From the NCBI GenBank assembly GCA_963971225.1, contig OZ020267.1, forward strand, positions 248,001 through 312,000: a DNA stretch of 64,000 bases, written 5' to 3'. Shown here one piece after another: positions 24,430-36,136 of this stretch. This stretch comes from Melieria omissa (Eukaryota; Arthropoda; Insecta; Diptera; Ulidiidae). Below the pieces are notes generated by a model. It was not told where the DNA came from. It ran no database searches and saw only the letters and a list, made by a program, of their open reading frames with translations. The position numbers were made by a program, and so were the translations under genes. How positions within the stretch are numbered: the first letter of the stretch is position 1; each line of letters begins with the position of its first letter.

Positions 24430-25365
24430 TAAGGCTGGGTAACACTGATCAACAGTAAAATGGCTTTTCTGGGTTTGACATCAGTTCTAGGGTAATTAAG
24501 TTTTTAAAACTGAGTTTCCGTTTTCACAAAAAATGGTCGTGTCACTTTTTCGGATTTTCCCTAACTTTTTACACGTTTGGGATTGTAATTTCTAAACCAA
24601 TAAACCGGTTGACATGATTTTCTCCTTGTGGCATTCACAACACCTCACGGCTTCTTTTCCAATGTAATTTATTTTTATAAGTTTTACAAATTATTTATTT
24701 TTTTATTAATTATTTATTTGGCGAAATACACATTCGAAAAAAATAACAAAAATTTACCATAGTCATTTTCATCACTTTTCATACTTTTTCCTTAAAAAAT
24801 GAGGGGCCTCAAAATATGCTCTTTTATATGACCGTCAATGGTCTACAATACAAGCAAAAAAACAAACAGTTTTTAAAAACTTTGCATATTTTGAGGCACC
24901 TAATTTTTTAAGGAAAAAGTATGAAAAGTGATGAAAATGGCTATGGTACATTTTTGGTATTATTTCGATGACATTGGGAATCAGACCAAATAATTTGGCT
25001 GTGTTGTATTGTATGATGTTTCTGCTTTTGTGTTTTACCTATCTCGAGTTGAGACTTTGAGGACAAATTACCGCGGAATTGTAAAACTTATAAAAATAAA
25101 TTACATTGGAAAAGAAGCCGTGAGGTGTTGTAAATGCCGCAAAGAGAAAATCATGTCAACCGGTTAATTGGTTTAGAAATTACAAACCCAAACGTGAAAA
25201 AAGGCATGGAAAATCCGAAAAAGTGACACGCCCATTTTTTGCGAAAACGGAAACTAAGTTTTAAAAACGGTTTGCGGATTCGAAATCAGCGCTTCCTAAT
25301 TACCCTAGAACTGATGTCAAACCCAGAAGGGCCGACCAAAAGTCTAAATTTGTTGCCCTGTGTAA
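24430..25365. mobile_element. Fold-back element, complete copy 2
   Basis: Two arms of about 430-450 bp lie in inverted orientation. For example CTGGGTTTGACATCAGTTCT at 24470-24489 faces its complement at 25307-25326, CACTTTTTCGGATTTTCC faces GGAAAATCCGAAAAAGTG, and the inner arms share TTTTTCCTTAAAAAAT. The centre is near 24870-24900. The element matches copy 1 at the start of the window. It is nested in the Tc1-like element and has no transposase. Confidence 0.8.
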
Positions 25366-25577
25366 TTATTGTTTCAAATAGTATGGAACGGTGTATTAAA
25401 CAAATTTCTGTCTTTTAAGGATGATGCAAAAACTGTACAATTCACTTTAAAAATATCTTCTTATATGTTCTGAAATAAAAATATAATTGAATTCAAAAAA
25501 TAAAATTTTAAGAGTTTGTTTTAAACATAAAAAGCGTTTGATTGCTTGAAGTGTGCTAATTGCTTGACCACCCACTG

Positions 25578-26027
25578 TATGTACAGTCAGTAATCACTGT
25601 TTGCTTGTTTGTTTGTTTGTTGGTCACACGACATTAAAACTCAAAAACGAGAAGACCGATTGAGCTGAATCTTTCACAGAATGTTCGCCTTGACTAAATA
25701 TAGGTAAAGCATATAGTGCGAATACGGCCCCACAGATGGCCGTGGCACCTCACATACAACCTACATTTTTAATATGGAATATCTTCGAAATTATAAGTCG
25801 GCCAACATTGAAGTTTAATACAGTCTGATGGGTTAGACGTGTCCTTCCAGTAGTAATATTGTGATCTTTTTTAATTCGTGTCTAAAGGGGCAAAGCATGG
25901 ATTAAGTGTTGTGTGAAGAAATTTGATTTATTGGGCCCATTGATTTCAAACTTGCGTGCAAGCCTGTGGGCTGTTAAAAAGTTATTTTCAGTTGCTTTAG
26001 AAATTATTTTCTGGATGTTGTCAATAA
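25578..26027. other. Short spacer with a TTTG microsatellite
   Basis: A GTTT/TTTG run lies at about 25602-25621. It is followed by AAAACTCAAAAACGAGAAG and CTGAATCTTTCAC, phrasing typical of dispersed insect repeats, but no element could be bounded. No gene. Confidence 0.35.
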
Positions 26028-26038
26028 ATACATACATA

Positions 26039-26653
26039 CATGATGAAATAAACAAGGTGAAGCGAGTAGCTGACAGTTTTGTCAACCCATACCCTTATTT
26101 TGAAACATAGCAATTGACAACCAATTTTGCTTTGACATTGAGAGAAGATTTTTAACCCCAATCAAAACGTAAAATCGAAAATATTGTGTTTAAAAATTTT
26201 TATTTGTAAAATACGCGTTTAACTTCTTCTTCTAAAGTAAGAGAGTCAAGAGTTTTAATTTTCTTTCTGTAAATGAATTTGTTTCACATATTGTTATGTT
26301 TTTTTACATGTTTTACATAAATGTTAATCGTTTTTTAGTAAAGCATGTTACGTTGTGCTACGACATACATATTTATTTTTGGTTTCATATTTCTTTATTA
26401 TTCAATACCAATAATTATGCAGCGTGGGGACCTGCCACCACGGCAACGAATCGGCATAATCTTACCTACAACGCACTACAATAATAATGAAATTGATTTT
26501 TTGATACACCAGGCTTAAGTGGGTTAATGCCAAGAAAGAAGAAGACTTTCATGTTTTGAGAGAATTTATTTTGAAAACGTCAGTTTTTCAAAAGCTCTCT
26601 TGTCAAAATAAGGGTATGTCATCTACTCGCTTCACCTTGTTTATTTCATCATG
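26039..26653. mobile_element. Non-autonomous TIR element
   Basis: A perfect 31-bp inverted repeat (left 26039-26069, starting CATGATGAAATAAACAAGGT; right 26623-26653) is followed on both sides by a second related block (TACCCTTATTTTG). ATACATACA occurs just outside each end (26028-26036 and 26656-26664), consistent with a 9-bp target duplication, although the flanking sequence is itself repetitive. There is no coding capacity. Confidence 0.7.
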
Positions 26654-29600
26654 AGATACATACACACATAAAAGTGAACATTAGTCAGCAGGACAACGCG
26701 GCAGGCTTCATGCCAAGCGCAAGAAAACCGCTCAGGTCCTGAAGCACGAAGCGCACAAGTATCCGTAATTGAGCGTTTATTGCGGCGCAATTAAAAATGC
26801 ACGGCGAATGCGCAGCATCTGCAGACACGATGAAGTGGAGTGGCTGTTGGGACTCGCGCCAGTTGCACGTCGCATCACTAAGCAGTTGTGCGCACGTTAT
26901 CTGTGCATTTAAAGTGCAAATTTATCCAATTAATGACAAATCAGCAACCTAATTGCATGCCTTACCGTTTCGCACTGCTGTGACAGCGGCAACCACAACT
27001 GCTGCTGATGGTGCATTGTCATCGTCGCTGCGACCGAGCGAAGGTGGCGCAACTGTGTTACCATCATTGTTGGGGCCATCACATTGGACATTGCGCGGCG
27101 TACTGAATAGACAAATAGGCACCAGAGTCGCAGCGGTGATTAAATGATGTATCCTGTGTCAGCAACAGCAGTAGACGAGGTCGACACGGAAAGGTTTACC
27201 AGTCGAAGCGAAAGGCGCGGAGCGCGGCGCAAGGCTGCTGCAAATGCCTGTTTGGTTATGCGCTCATTAAGTGATTATATGCGTTAATTAAAAACTGCCA
27301 GCTGCGCCAACGAGCCAATGACAATAACGAAGACAATGGCGCATGGCACATTCGTGCCTGTAAGGTCGCTGATCTTCTTGCAACCGTCTCCTCGCCCAAG
27401 TCGAATTTTAGTGCTGCGATGATTTCGGCAAAGGCATCGCATTTCAAGGTATTCACCAATTGCAATTAATTTCTTGATAACAACCAGCTGTCAAGAGCCA
27501 AATGCGAATGAAATAATGTTAAGTATTCATCTTTTTCGTATATATTTCTCCTATTTGATCATTCCTCTAGGAGACTTAAGGAAAACGAAATAATTGTCGT
27601 TGGAAGTAATTATCTTTGCGAGTAACAAGCCATACATCGAAGTACATACTTGAAAATCGAAAAACCATCTGTGGCTCGCTGACAGCGCACACCTGCTGCT
27701 GGGTCACCGCAGTATGCAGATTCTTCTAGTCAATCAGTCACTAAGCACTTGAGTCCGCTCAGAGTGCTTCACAATGTGCACAACAAATAATAATCCGTGA
27801 TAATCTCAGTCCTGTGCTTCGAATTCATGGTGTGTCAAAAAGGATTTGACAGTTGCGAATTGCTCACAGTATTCCACTTAAGTTGACACTCTGACGCGGC
27901 AACATCAGTCCATGGGAACTTCATTAAATGCATATATAAATCCATAGTAAGTATTTGGCATTGTAGGCGATAATCCAATGACGGGCAGATGTGCCGACAG
28001 ACACACCCTCAAGTGCGCAGTGCACCTCTCCATTGTTAAACTTCATTCATCGATTTAGCAGAGCTCTATGTCAGCTATTCGGCTAGCAACGACACTTTTT
28101 CATTGAGTCTTCTCACTCTCATTTGACTTGTTGCCTTTTTTTCTTTGCCAGGCGCAAAGTGCATTGTTATCGCAACAAAAGCGCAGCGGGAGTTCCATAT
28201 GAACGGGAATAGCAGGTTTTGGAAACTCGAGTTTACTCTCAAAGGTGCTTCTTTATTTTGTATTTAATTTTCTTCTCTCATTGTATTTTCAGTTTTCACG
28301 CTTATAAATGAATCCCCTTTAACTTAAACTTCGCCAATATCTTTATGTCTTTCACGCTGGTACGCATTTATTTTTCGGAATATGTTCGGAATGTTTTTTG
28401 TTTAATTCTGAGAATCGTTAAATGTCCGTGTAAAATTAATTTCTCATTTTTCGGTCAAATGCGTCTCAATGGCTGATGACAGCATAATTAGAGAAACAAC
28501 AATTAAATCGTATCAAACTGAACTCAAATTGTTTTATTTTTTAGTAATAAGTAATATAATGGTAATACAAAGTTTTATAAGTAATGTAATGTAATGTAAT
28601 GTAGATTACGGTGAATTGTGAAAAAAAGAAATCGGTTAAGTTTAAAACGTTAACTTAATTTGTTTACTGCTTACAGTTATTCTTATCCTGAAAGTGTTTA
28701 AACATGGATTCACGTTTCATCCCAAAACTAGATATGAGGAAGCGAATGGGACGTTCCTCATGTTGGTTGGCTCACTGCATCGCATACGCCTTGCGTCATG
28801 CTCCACCAGTCGCCTGCCTAATGAGCAATGGCTCTGCTAATTAGCGTCACCAGTACTTAACACTGAACCACGGATTCTGATTTGGCGCTCTACAAATGAG
28901 TACTGTGCACTCGTTACTACACTTCAGCACTATATTTTTTAATTAAAACCCAACGCGCACACCTAGTAAACCATCAACCTGCCTCAGGCGCTGCGCACAG
29001 TGCTGGCGACTCAGCGCACAAAAATACACATACATATACGCCCACTTATTAGCCAACAACCCGGCGCAACGCAGAGGCTGTTGCCACCGCAGGCGCGCCT
29101 GACCGGCAACCGGCTGGTGGTCGCCTAACTGATAGGCTCCACTGAAGATTATCCCGCAGTCTTTGTGGTGTTCGTACTCGTATTTTTGTGAAAATTAAAG
29201 GGGAATTTCACCAACGCACAAGTCGCCTGCGGATGCATTTAGAGAGCGAAGCACTCGACGGCGTGCGCGAGGCGCCACTTGTAAGTGCCAACATTTATTA
29301 TTATTGTGCAAGAATTTATATTTATTCACTGGAAGGAGAACATTTCGCAACATGTTTGCGATAATGACTTTATTTGCCTGTGGTTTCGCTTGCCATAAAT
29401 AAAGCCATAGCGTTGTTTGAATGCCGTTGCAAAGTCAGTAGCGCGAGCTGTTTTAGAACTGACATTACCAGTACCACCAATTGTCATCAACGCATCGCAA
29501 TAACCGCCAAACGTGTACTGTCAGCACCAAGTCACACCAAAAGATGATAGGGCGTCCTCGACTTGGTCCGCCCACCGGCGACACGGTCTCCCTCTTCGCC

Positions 29601-30170
29601 ATTGACCTCCAACCACCGCACAGTGATTTGACTCCATACAACCGCGGGACAAAATTAGAAGGAGTGCTCCGTTCTTCATAAAATTTGGTATACTAGCTAA
29701 ACATGGTCTGCTGAATTGAAAACTTCATTTAGTTTTTCTTAAACTGTTATAGTTTAGCAATGCCTGAGACTAGATTTATTAGATTTTACATTTAATCGGT
29801 AACGTCAACATTGATTATTCCAAAGCGTAACAGAAATTATCTTAGGGCCCTCTGGTTTTGCAATAAAAACGATAATAATAGATGTATGTTTTGCATTTTT
29901 GCAGATTTTATCGTTTTTCATGCTGATTGCATACTTTTAGGCATAAATTAAATAAATTTTGTCGAAATATACGTGTTTAGACCACTTTTCAAATTGAATT
30001 ATTTTCTGAGATCGGAAGATATCGGAGGATGTAATTACATTATCCGACAAAGAAAAAATGCTTCTTAAAATAATAAAATCCAGGAACATACTTTTTAGAT
30101 ATTTTCCTCTAAGTTTTGCCAATTTTCAGATTTTTAATTTAGAAAAATATTTGTAATTAAAAGTGAAGTA
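26654..30170. other. Largely gene-free stretch
   Basis: No confident gene. It holds a TAATG short tandem run at about 28579-28602 and a candidate first exon at 29233-29280, listed separately. Base composition at 26700-27470 and 28900-29280 is less AT-rich than the surroundings. That would suit regulatory or exonic DNA, but no domain was recognised. Confidence 0.35.
29233..29280 (+). CDS. Candidate initiating exon, 16 codons (weak)
   Basis: ATG at 29233 opens MHLESEALDGVREAPL, and the last codon is followed exactly by GTAAGTGCC, a near-consensus donor at 29281, phase 0. Upstream sequence is relatively GC-rich. No downstream exon in frame was identified within the window, and 16 codons are too few to recognise. 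If real, it starts a gene with a long first intron. Confidence 0.25.
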
Positions 30171-31457
30171 ACACTTCGTTCAATAATGTGTGTGACTGAC
30201 ACATAGATGGCGGCACTTATACTAAATCAATATTTTTTTTCCAAATTGTGAACCTTTTTAGGCTTACTGTTATATGTCAATCCGACCATTAGTTTACAAG
30301 TTACAGTGCTTTAAGTGACACTACTTTTGAGTTTTCAAAAAAAATGAATTCAAAGCAATTCCGTGTGCTGATTTATCATTGTTTTTTAATGAAAAAAAAT
30401 ACTGTTCAATGCCAGGAATGGCTTGAAAAACATTATTCGGACTCTGCTCCATCAAAAAGAACCATTTGTTATTGGTATGCCGAATTCAAACGTGGTCGTA
30501 CAGACACCGATGACATTCCATCTACTGGACGGCCAAATGACGCTGTTATTCCGGAAAACGTTGAAAAAACACTGAAAATCATTATGTCCGACCGTAAAGT
30601 GAAAGTGGGGGAGATTGCTGACATTCTCAAGATATCAGCAGGCAGTGTACACACCATAATACACGAACATTTGGTTATGAAAAAGGTGTTTTCGAAATGG
30701 GTGCCGCGTTTGCTCACACCGGAGCAAAAACAACAACGAATCGATGATTCAAAGAGCTGTTTGGACATGTTTACGCGCAACAAGTCGGAGTTTTTGCGTT
30801 GGTACATCACAATGGATGAAACATGGATCCACCATTTCACTCCAGAGTCAAATCGGCAGTCTGCTGAGTGGCATGCAACCGGTGAAAGCCGCCCAAAGCG
30901 TCCAAAGGCACAAACATCGTCTGGCAAGGTTATGGCGTCAGTATTTTGGGATGTGCACGGAATAATATTCATCGACTATCTTGAGAAAGGGAAAACAATC
31001 AATAGCGACTATTATATAGCGTTGTTGGAACGTTTGAAAGAAGAAATCGCGATTAAGCGGCCCCATATGAAGAAGAAAAAAGTGTTGTTTCACCAAGACA
31101 ATGCACTGTGTCACAAGTCGATGAAAACGATGGCAAAAATGCATGAATTGGGCTTTGAATTGCTTCCTCATCCCCCTTATTCTCCAGATCTGGCCCCCAG
31201 CGACTACTGGCTCTTCGCAGACCTCAAAAAGATGCTCCGTGGTAAGAGATTTGGCTCAAATGATGAAGTAATCGCCGAAACTAACGCCTATTTTGAAGGC
31301 AAAGAAAAATCGTTCTACAAAGACGGTATCGAAAGATTGGAAAAGCGTTGGAATGATTGTACATATCTCCCTAAAAGGGGACTATGTTGATGAATAAAAA
31401 TTTTGGCAAAAAAATGTGTTTGAATCAGTTAGTCACACACATTATTGAACGAAGTGT
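30171..31457 (+). mobile_element. Near-complete mariner transposon
   Basis: Terminal inverted repeats of 27 identical bases (30171-30197 and 31431-31457, starting ACACTTCGTTCAATAATGTG) continue a few bases further with one mismatch. TA flanks both ends (30169-30170 and 31458-31459), the mariner target duplication. The 1287-bp length is typical of full-length mariners. It encloses a single transposase reading frame. Nearly identical TIRs and an uninterrupted frame point to recent insertion. Confidence 0.95.
30344..31390 (+). CDS. Mariner transposase (D,D34D)
   Basis: A DDE transposase of 348 residues that would excise and reinsert its own element at TA sites in the nucleus. The N-terminal helix-turn-helix DNA-binding region covers about residues 1-110 (FRVLIYHCFLMKKNTVQ.., SAPSKRTICYWYAEFKRG). 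The linker motif WVPRLLTPEQK follows near residue 123. The catalytic triad is in DETWIHHF, HQDNALCH and YSPDLAPSDYWLF, with exactly 34 residues between the last two aspartates. The start is the first ATG after the left TIR. The final residues, ..PKRGLC, differ from the usual mariner ending. A one-base shift at the AAAAGGGG run would give the customary GDYV-type tail, so the last few codons are probably frameshifted. All catalytic residues are intact; activity is unknown. I have not fixed the subfamily. Confidence 0.95.
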   Translation: MNSKQFRVLIYHCFLMKKNTVQCQEWLEKHYSDSAPSKRTICYWYAEFKRGRTDTDDIPSTGRPNDAVIPENVEKTLKIIMSDRKVKVGEIADILKISAGSVHTIIHEHLVMKKVFSKWVPRLLTPEQKQQRIDDSKSCLDMFTRNKSEFLRWYITMDETWIHHFTPESNRQSAEWHATGESRPKRPKAQTSSGKVMASVFWDVHGIIFIDYLEKGKTINSDYYIALLERLKEEIAIKRPHMKKKKVLFHQDNALCHKSMKTMAKMHELGFELLPHPPYSPDLAPSDYWLFADLKKMLRGKRFGSNDEVIAETNAYFEGKEKSFYKDGIERLEKRWNDCTYLPKRGLC

Positions 31458-34400
31458 TAAAAGCCTACGCTTTGCAAATTTTGAGAAAACATTAAAAGCG
31501 AAAATGGCCACATCATTTCTTATTCTATATTGAAAGTTTAAGTAACTTCTTGGTAACCATGTATTTGAAAAAATTTTTGTACTCAATAGACTAAAACACA
31601 GAAAATATGTGTTTACATTTTTTTAAGAAAAAAGTTTCAACTTTGAGCCGGTTTTGCACAGACACTAATTAATTTTTTGCACAGAGTTTTCCGAGTTTTC
31701 TTAGTTGGAGTTTTACCTTTCAAATGACATCAAAATCGTTAAATTCTGAGACCATAAATTTTTTTGAATTTTGTCTATGGAACGAATCACTGTACACCGC
31801 TTCGAACACCTTCATCGTCCATATGGGATATATGGCGCATACAGTTAGTTGTTTGTTCGTATTCAATATTCATTGCCAAGCACCTTCCTCTCGAACTCCC
31901 CAAGGGCCACAAGGTCGCCATTAAGGAGCACGGGCAGAATATTAAGGTGTCCTATAGAATGCAAGTTTTGTCGGTCGAGAGACGTTTATGGTACTTGCTG
32001 TTCGCGCCAAAGCGGAAAACCTTAGTTGACTGAAATAAAAATCACATTGCCTCGAAAGTGGTAAAATCGTATTCTAAAGCAACAATATCGATAGTGCATG
32101 AATCAATAATTAGCTGCACTTCTGAGACGGATTTCTAGTTTTCGCGAAAAGTTATTAGCTGCAACATAAAGAAGAAACGTATCTTCGATCCAGCAGCATG
32201 TTTATAATTATGATATCGGTGTATTATTGTTCGTGCGCTCTTCTTAGAAGCGGCCATAAATATTGTCAAAAGTAAAAGTAGGAATAAAAGAAATTACTTG
32301 GCATCCTTGTAACGCTAAACGCTCATAAACGCTCTTTCAACTGCTTTTTCGTTTGCTCGATGCATTCCGTGTTGCTAGAGTAAACATTATATTCATTAAC
32401 CTAACGCCGATTATTTTTGTTGTTGTCTTTGTTGTTATTATTGCTGATTATTTTTGTTGTTGTCTTTGTAGTTATTTTCGTAGCTATGCTGAGTATGAGT
32501 ATTGAAGATTTATGACGGAAAACTGAATTATTCTCAATGTTTTTATTTGATTTGTCGCCATAGCTTTTGTGATTTTAATGTCGTTGTGATGTTTTTGTTG
32601 TTATTAAAGCCGAAAAATTATGTATGAGTGAATAAATATGATCACACTTTTGTATCTTGTACGTCGGCCAAACCCGTGCCGCCGACTGTAATCTGCCCTT
32701 TTTATCGCCTTTGATTTTTCTCCTCTCATTCCTACCATATATTTTCAAACATAAAATGCCAACTCATATTTCGATCTTGATAGACGATCGTCTGATACAT
32801 CGCTCGTAGCCAATAAAATATTTTTAAGCTGATTTTAATTGGAATCCCCGCGCATGATCAACGATCAGTAAATCTAATTTAGTGCTTTCGTTGACCACTC
32901 GGGTCAACAATAGAATGGTGACTTTGGTTCACGTTTATATAGAGTTGTTTGCTTATGGCCACATTGGTGTCGAACCGTCGCTTTCGTGAGCCTACGAATT
33001 GAATCACAAAATAGTCTCACAGGCTAAATGGGAAGCACGTAGTGAAAGCTGTGGGGGTCTCTTTCTTCGTGCAGCTATTTATTCCGTAACTACACATTAT
33101 TCACATTAAAGACAACCTAAAATCGAATCGCGATTTTACTTCGGACTTTGACAGTTGACTTTTGTTAGATCCGCCCCCATAACTGGAAACTGATACGTCT
33201 CCGTTGTTGTTATTTTTAGGGTAATTATTTGGCTTTAATGTAAGTTCTGTTTGTTTAATGATTTTATTTTATTTGGTTTGATTTGATTTGAATTAAATCA
33301 ACTCATTACCTACCTAACTGGTCATAACAACCCATTACCGGGTTACGGCCTTAAACGTTCTCTCCAGGCGCCGTCATTTCATTGCATAACATACATGTAA
33401 GAATTGTTTTAAAGGAATAAATATCGAAAATGAAACTAAGCGAACGAAGTGGCCGTTAATTATTTTGCACGTTGATTACCGTCGATTAATTTCACGACAG
33501 TGGATAAATTAGATCGCTGCTTAAGCGGCATATCTGTTTCTGAAAGGTGCGCAATCGCCCTCCTCCGCGGCACACTTTAATGTTAATGAGTTGATAAGTC
33601 GAAGTATTTACGTGCGTAAGCGGGTGATGCCGTGTCAAACCAGTTTCGTATTCCGAAAAGGCAGCGTTTAATTGTTTCAGCGCCAACATGATCTCGAAAT
33701 AAATGGAGGACTAATTTAAATTACATAAACAACCTATCAGTTGCGTGTGACTTTTGCATACAGTTACCAGCCAATTTTCTGGCTGCAACCAAGATCTTTT
33801 GAACACACATTCAAAGAGCCAGAAGAGTTCTCACCAATTCAGCGTGTCAACTGCCAACACATTCAAACAAATCCAGTTAGAAGTAATTTACACAAAAAAA
33901 CGAAACAGCTTCGCATTTCGACCATTTTGACAATAAGCATGCCCATTCTCGAATAATCAAAAAAAAAAATACAAGAAAAAAGTTTAATCAGCTGTGCTGC
34001 TACCACTACCTTATAAATTTGTCTTGGTAACAACTTAATTTGTATATGACTCAACTGTTTATCCAGCATAGCTGCGCCACAATGTGCACACATCCTCATC
34101 ACGAAAGTTTAGGATTAACAGAACTTTGATAATTTGTCATGAAGCCTGCGTGTTGGCACACTTTCTCGCTCCTGGCTTGAATTACAACAAAAACGGCAAC
34201 ATCAACAGGAATAGCAACAACCACATTCATAAAATTGAGTGCATCCACGATTGGTCGCGTTCACAAATTGAAGAAGAGAAAATGAAATTAAAACCGCATT
34301 TTGCTGCAATAAAAACAATATGTGAACATGCCAAGAGCAACAGCAGCAACAACGGCAACGGCAATGTCAACATCGTACTTGAGCGAAACTGTAGTGAAAA

Positions 34401-36136
34401 AATAGCAACGTAGCAAAAACCAAGAGAACAACAAAAATGGTCGCACACATGCCAGAGCGCAAATTGTTGTTAAGTTGCAGTAGCGACAGCACCACGACAA
34501 AAACCTCGCTTTAGGCCGTTTATGGCATTGCAATTAATTATTTTTTAACTGTTTTGTCATTTCGGAATGCGTCGTCATCCTCGCCAGAAACCAACAGCTC
34601 TTCTGCCGTCACCGACAGCGCCGACGCCGTCGCCATCGCCATCGAGGCTCACGCCTTTATTGTACTCAGCACCGCACTGCAAACGAATCATAATGCCAGC
34701 ACTCCGCAGCTTTCACTCTGCAGTTTCGCAGCTTCTTTGGCAGACTGTCTGTCCTTTGGTTTTTTATGCTTGCTTGATCGATTGATTGTCGCCGATCGAT
34801 GGATTCGATCTCAACAACCAATTGCGGTAATTTCCTGCTGATTTGCTGCCAAATTGTTGTGCTGATTGCGGCCGCTGTTGTTTTCGCCAAGACGCTGTGT
34901 TGCTGTGAGGCTTGCTTTTTGCTGGCATGTTTGGCAGGTCACGTTATGAGTGCTTGCAATAACAACAAAAACACAATACCTCTCTATCAAGGTGTCAGGG
35001 AGAATGTTGTCATTCCTTTAATTGCTGATTTTGTTGTTTTTCCTTGGCTAATTCAAATTGGAAGATCTTCCTCATTTCCTGATTGCTGATTGTAACTGAC
35101 TGTTCCACCTACTAAGTCTGAGGTCCGATTTACCCCTGCCCTCTCTAAATCGCAAAGAAAAACTCACTAAACGACATTCCCACTGGGCCGTTTGTAGCAC
35201 CAGACATCTTTCCTTCAATCGAAGCAGCGATTGTACTGATACTGGCTTCACGACTGCTCCTTGTCTTCGTGGCCTCCATAATTTGTCATTTCTTTAATTG
35301 GCGCTGCTCAACAGTTTATATCACAAGGAAGTCACATCGTAATTTTTGCTGAATTGCCCTCGCTACTGCTGCTGGAAATCGTTACCGAGTTCCTACCTGC
35401 AACTTTTTGCTACTGAAATATATGTAATTCAATTTGAAAAATCGCAGCAGTTCAGGAATTTTAACAAGCTGTTTGTGTTTTATGGTGCTACGCATTTCTT
35501 AACATTTGCATGAAATTCATAAAAAATATCATTCCGATTCGATTTTGAATCGTACTACGTGTAAGACGATCACTGAGTAATTTAACTGAGATTAATTAGT
35601 TACAGTTCAAGTTCTTTGCGTAATGAAGTGTAAAAACAACGAGCTGACATCCCCAAATTGTCCATCTATCAGTTTCAGTGAATGATGAGATATTCATATG
35701 GGTTGAAGTGCACACTGGGCGCCATGACGAAGATGTACAAATCCAGATAACGAAGAATGCACATGCAGAAGAATTAATGAGGAGCCAAATTAAAAAATTA
35801 TGTTTCCAATTGTGAGGCTTTGTGGTGGGGAAGGAGTTCCCAGCCACCACCATTACGACCACCTGTAAATAGCCACGCAACTGTTCTGGTGCACTCCACG
35901 TGTTTGAGACACTTTGATTGATTATTTAAGAGCTAGAGAAGTAAAGAGTTGAAGCGCAGGTGTTTTATATCCGCGAACAATTATGGTGTGTCCTGAACTC
36001 AGAAAAATCTAACCCCGCCAACGTGAACAGGAACTCGGACTGAGCTGTTCTATCAATCGCCAGCGACTAACTTAAATGAACAAATGCAGACGGGGTTTGT
36101 TTACAGAAGGTGATTTTATTTGTCTTCAAAAATATA
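31458..36136. other. Largely gene-free stretch
   Basis: No confident gene. A directly repeated GATTATTTTTGTTGTTGTCT (about 32408 and 32446) lies in a TTG-rich patch. The second copy of the small hairpin-associated repeat is at 33924-34027. Low-complexity CAA/CAG and serine/alanine-like readings at 34190-34900 overlap in several frames and are not accepted as genes. Confidence 0.4.
33924..34027 (+). repeat. Small dispersed repeat, copy 2 (without left arm)
   Basis: Begins ATTTTGACAATAAGCATGCC and continues through AAAAAAGTTTAATCAGCTG and CCACTACCTTATAAATTTG, matching 7909-8013. The left hairpin arm present in copy 1 is missing here. Confidence 0.55.

Larger units (their letters stand above)
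23487..25577. mobile_element. Tc1-like element gutted by two nested insertions
   Basis: The ends are perfect 25-bp inverted repeats starting CAGTGGGTGGTCAAGCAATT (left 23487-23511, right 25553-25577), flanked by TA at 23485-23486 and 25578-25579, the Tc1/mariner target. Inside lie a MITE (23691-24300) and a fold-back element (24430-25365), leaving only about 0.55 kb of the host element. No transposase motif survives in that remainder. The nearly identical ends against a gutted interior suggest this copy was a short non-autonomous derivative when it inserted; that is inference. Confidence 0.85.

Noticed and set aside
34084..35089. Cluster of overlapping readings of 70-109 codons
   Set aside because: Low-complexity CAA/CAG and Ser/Ala-coding sequence open in many frames, with no splice or family support.
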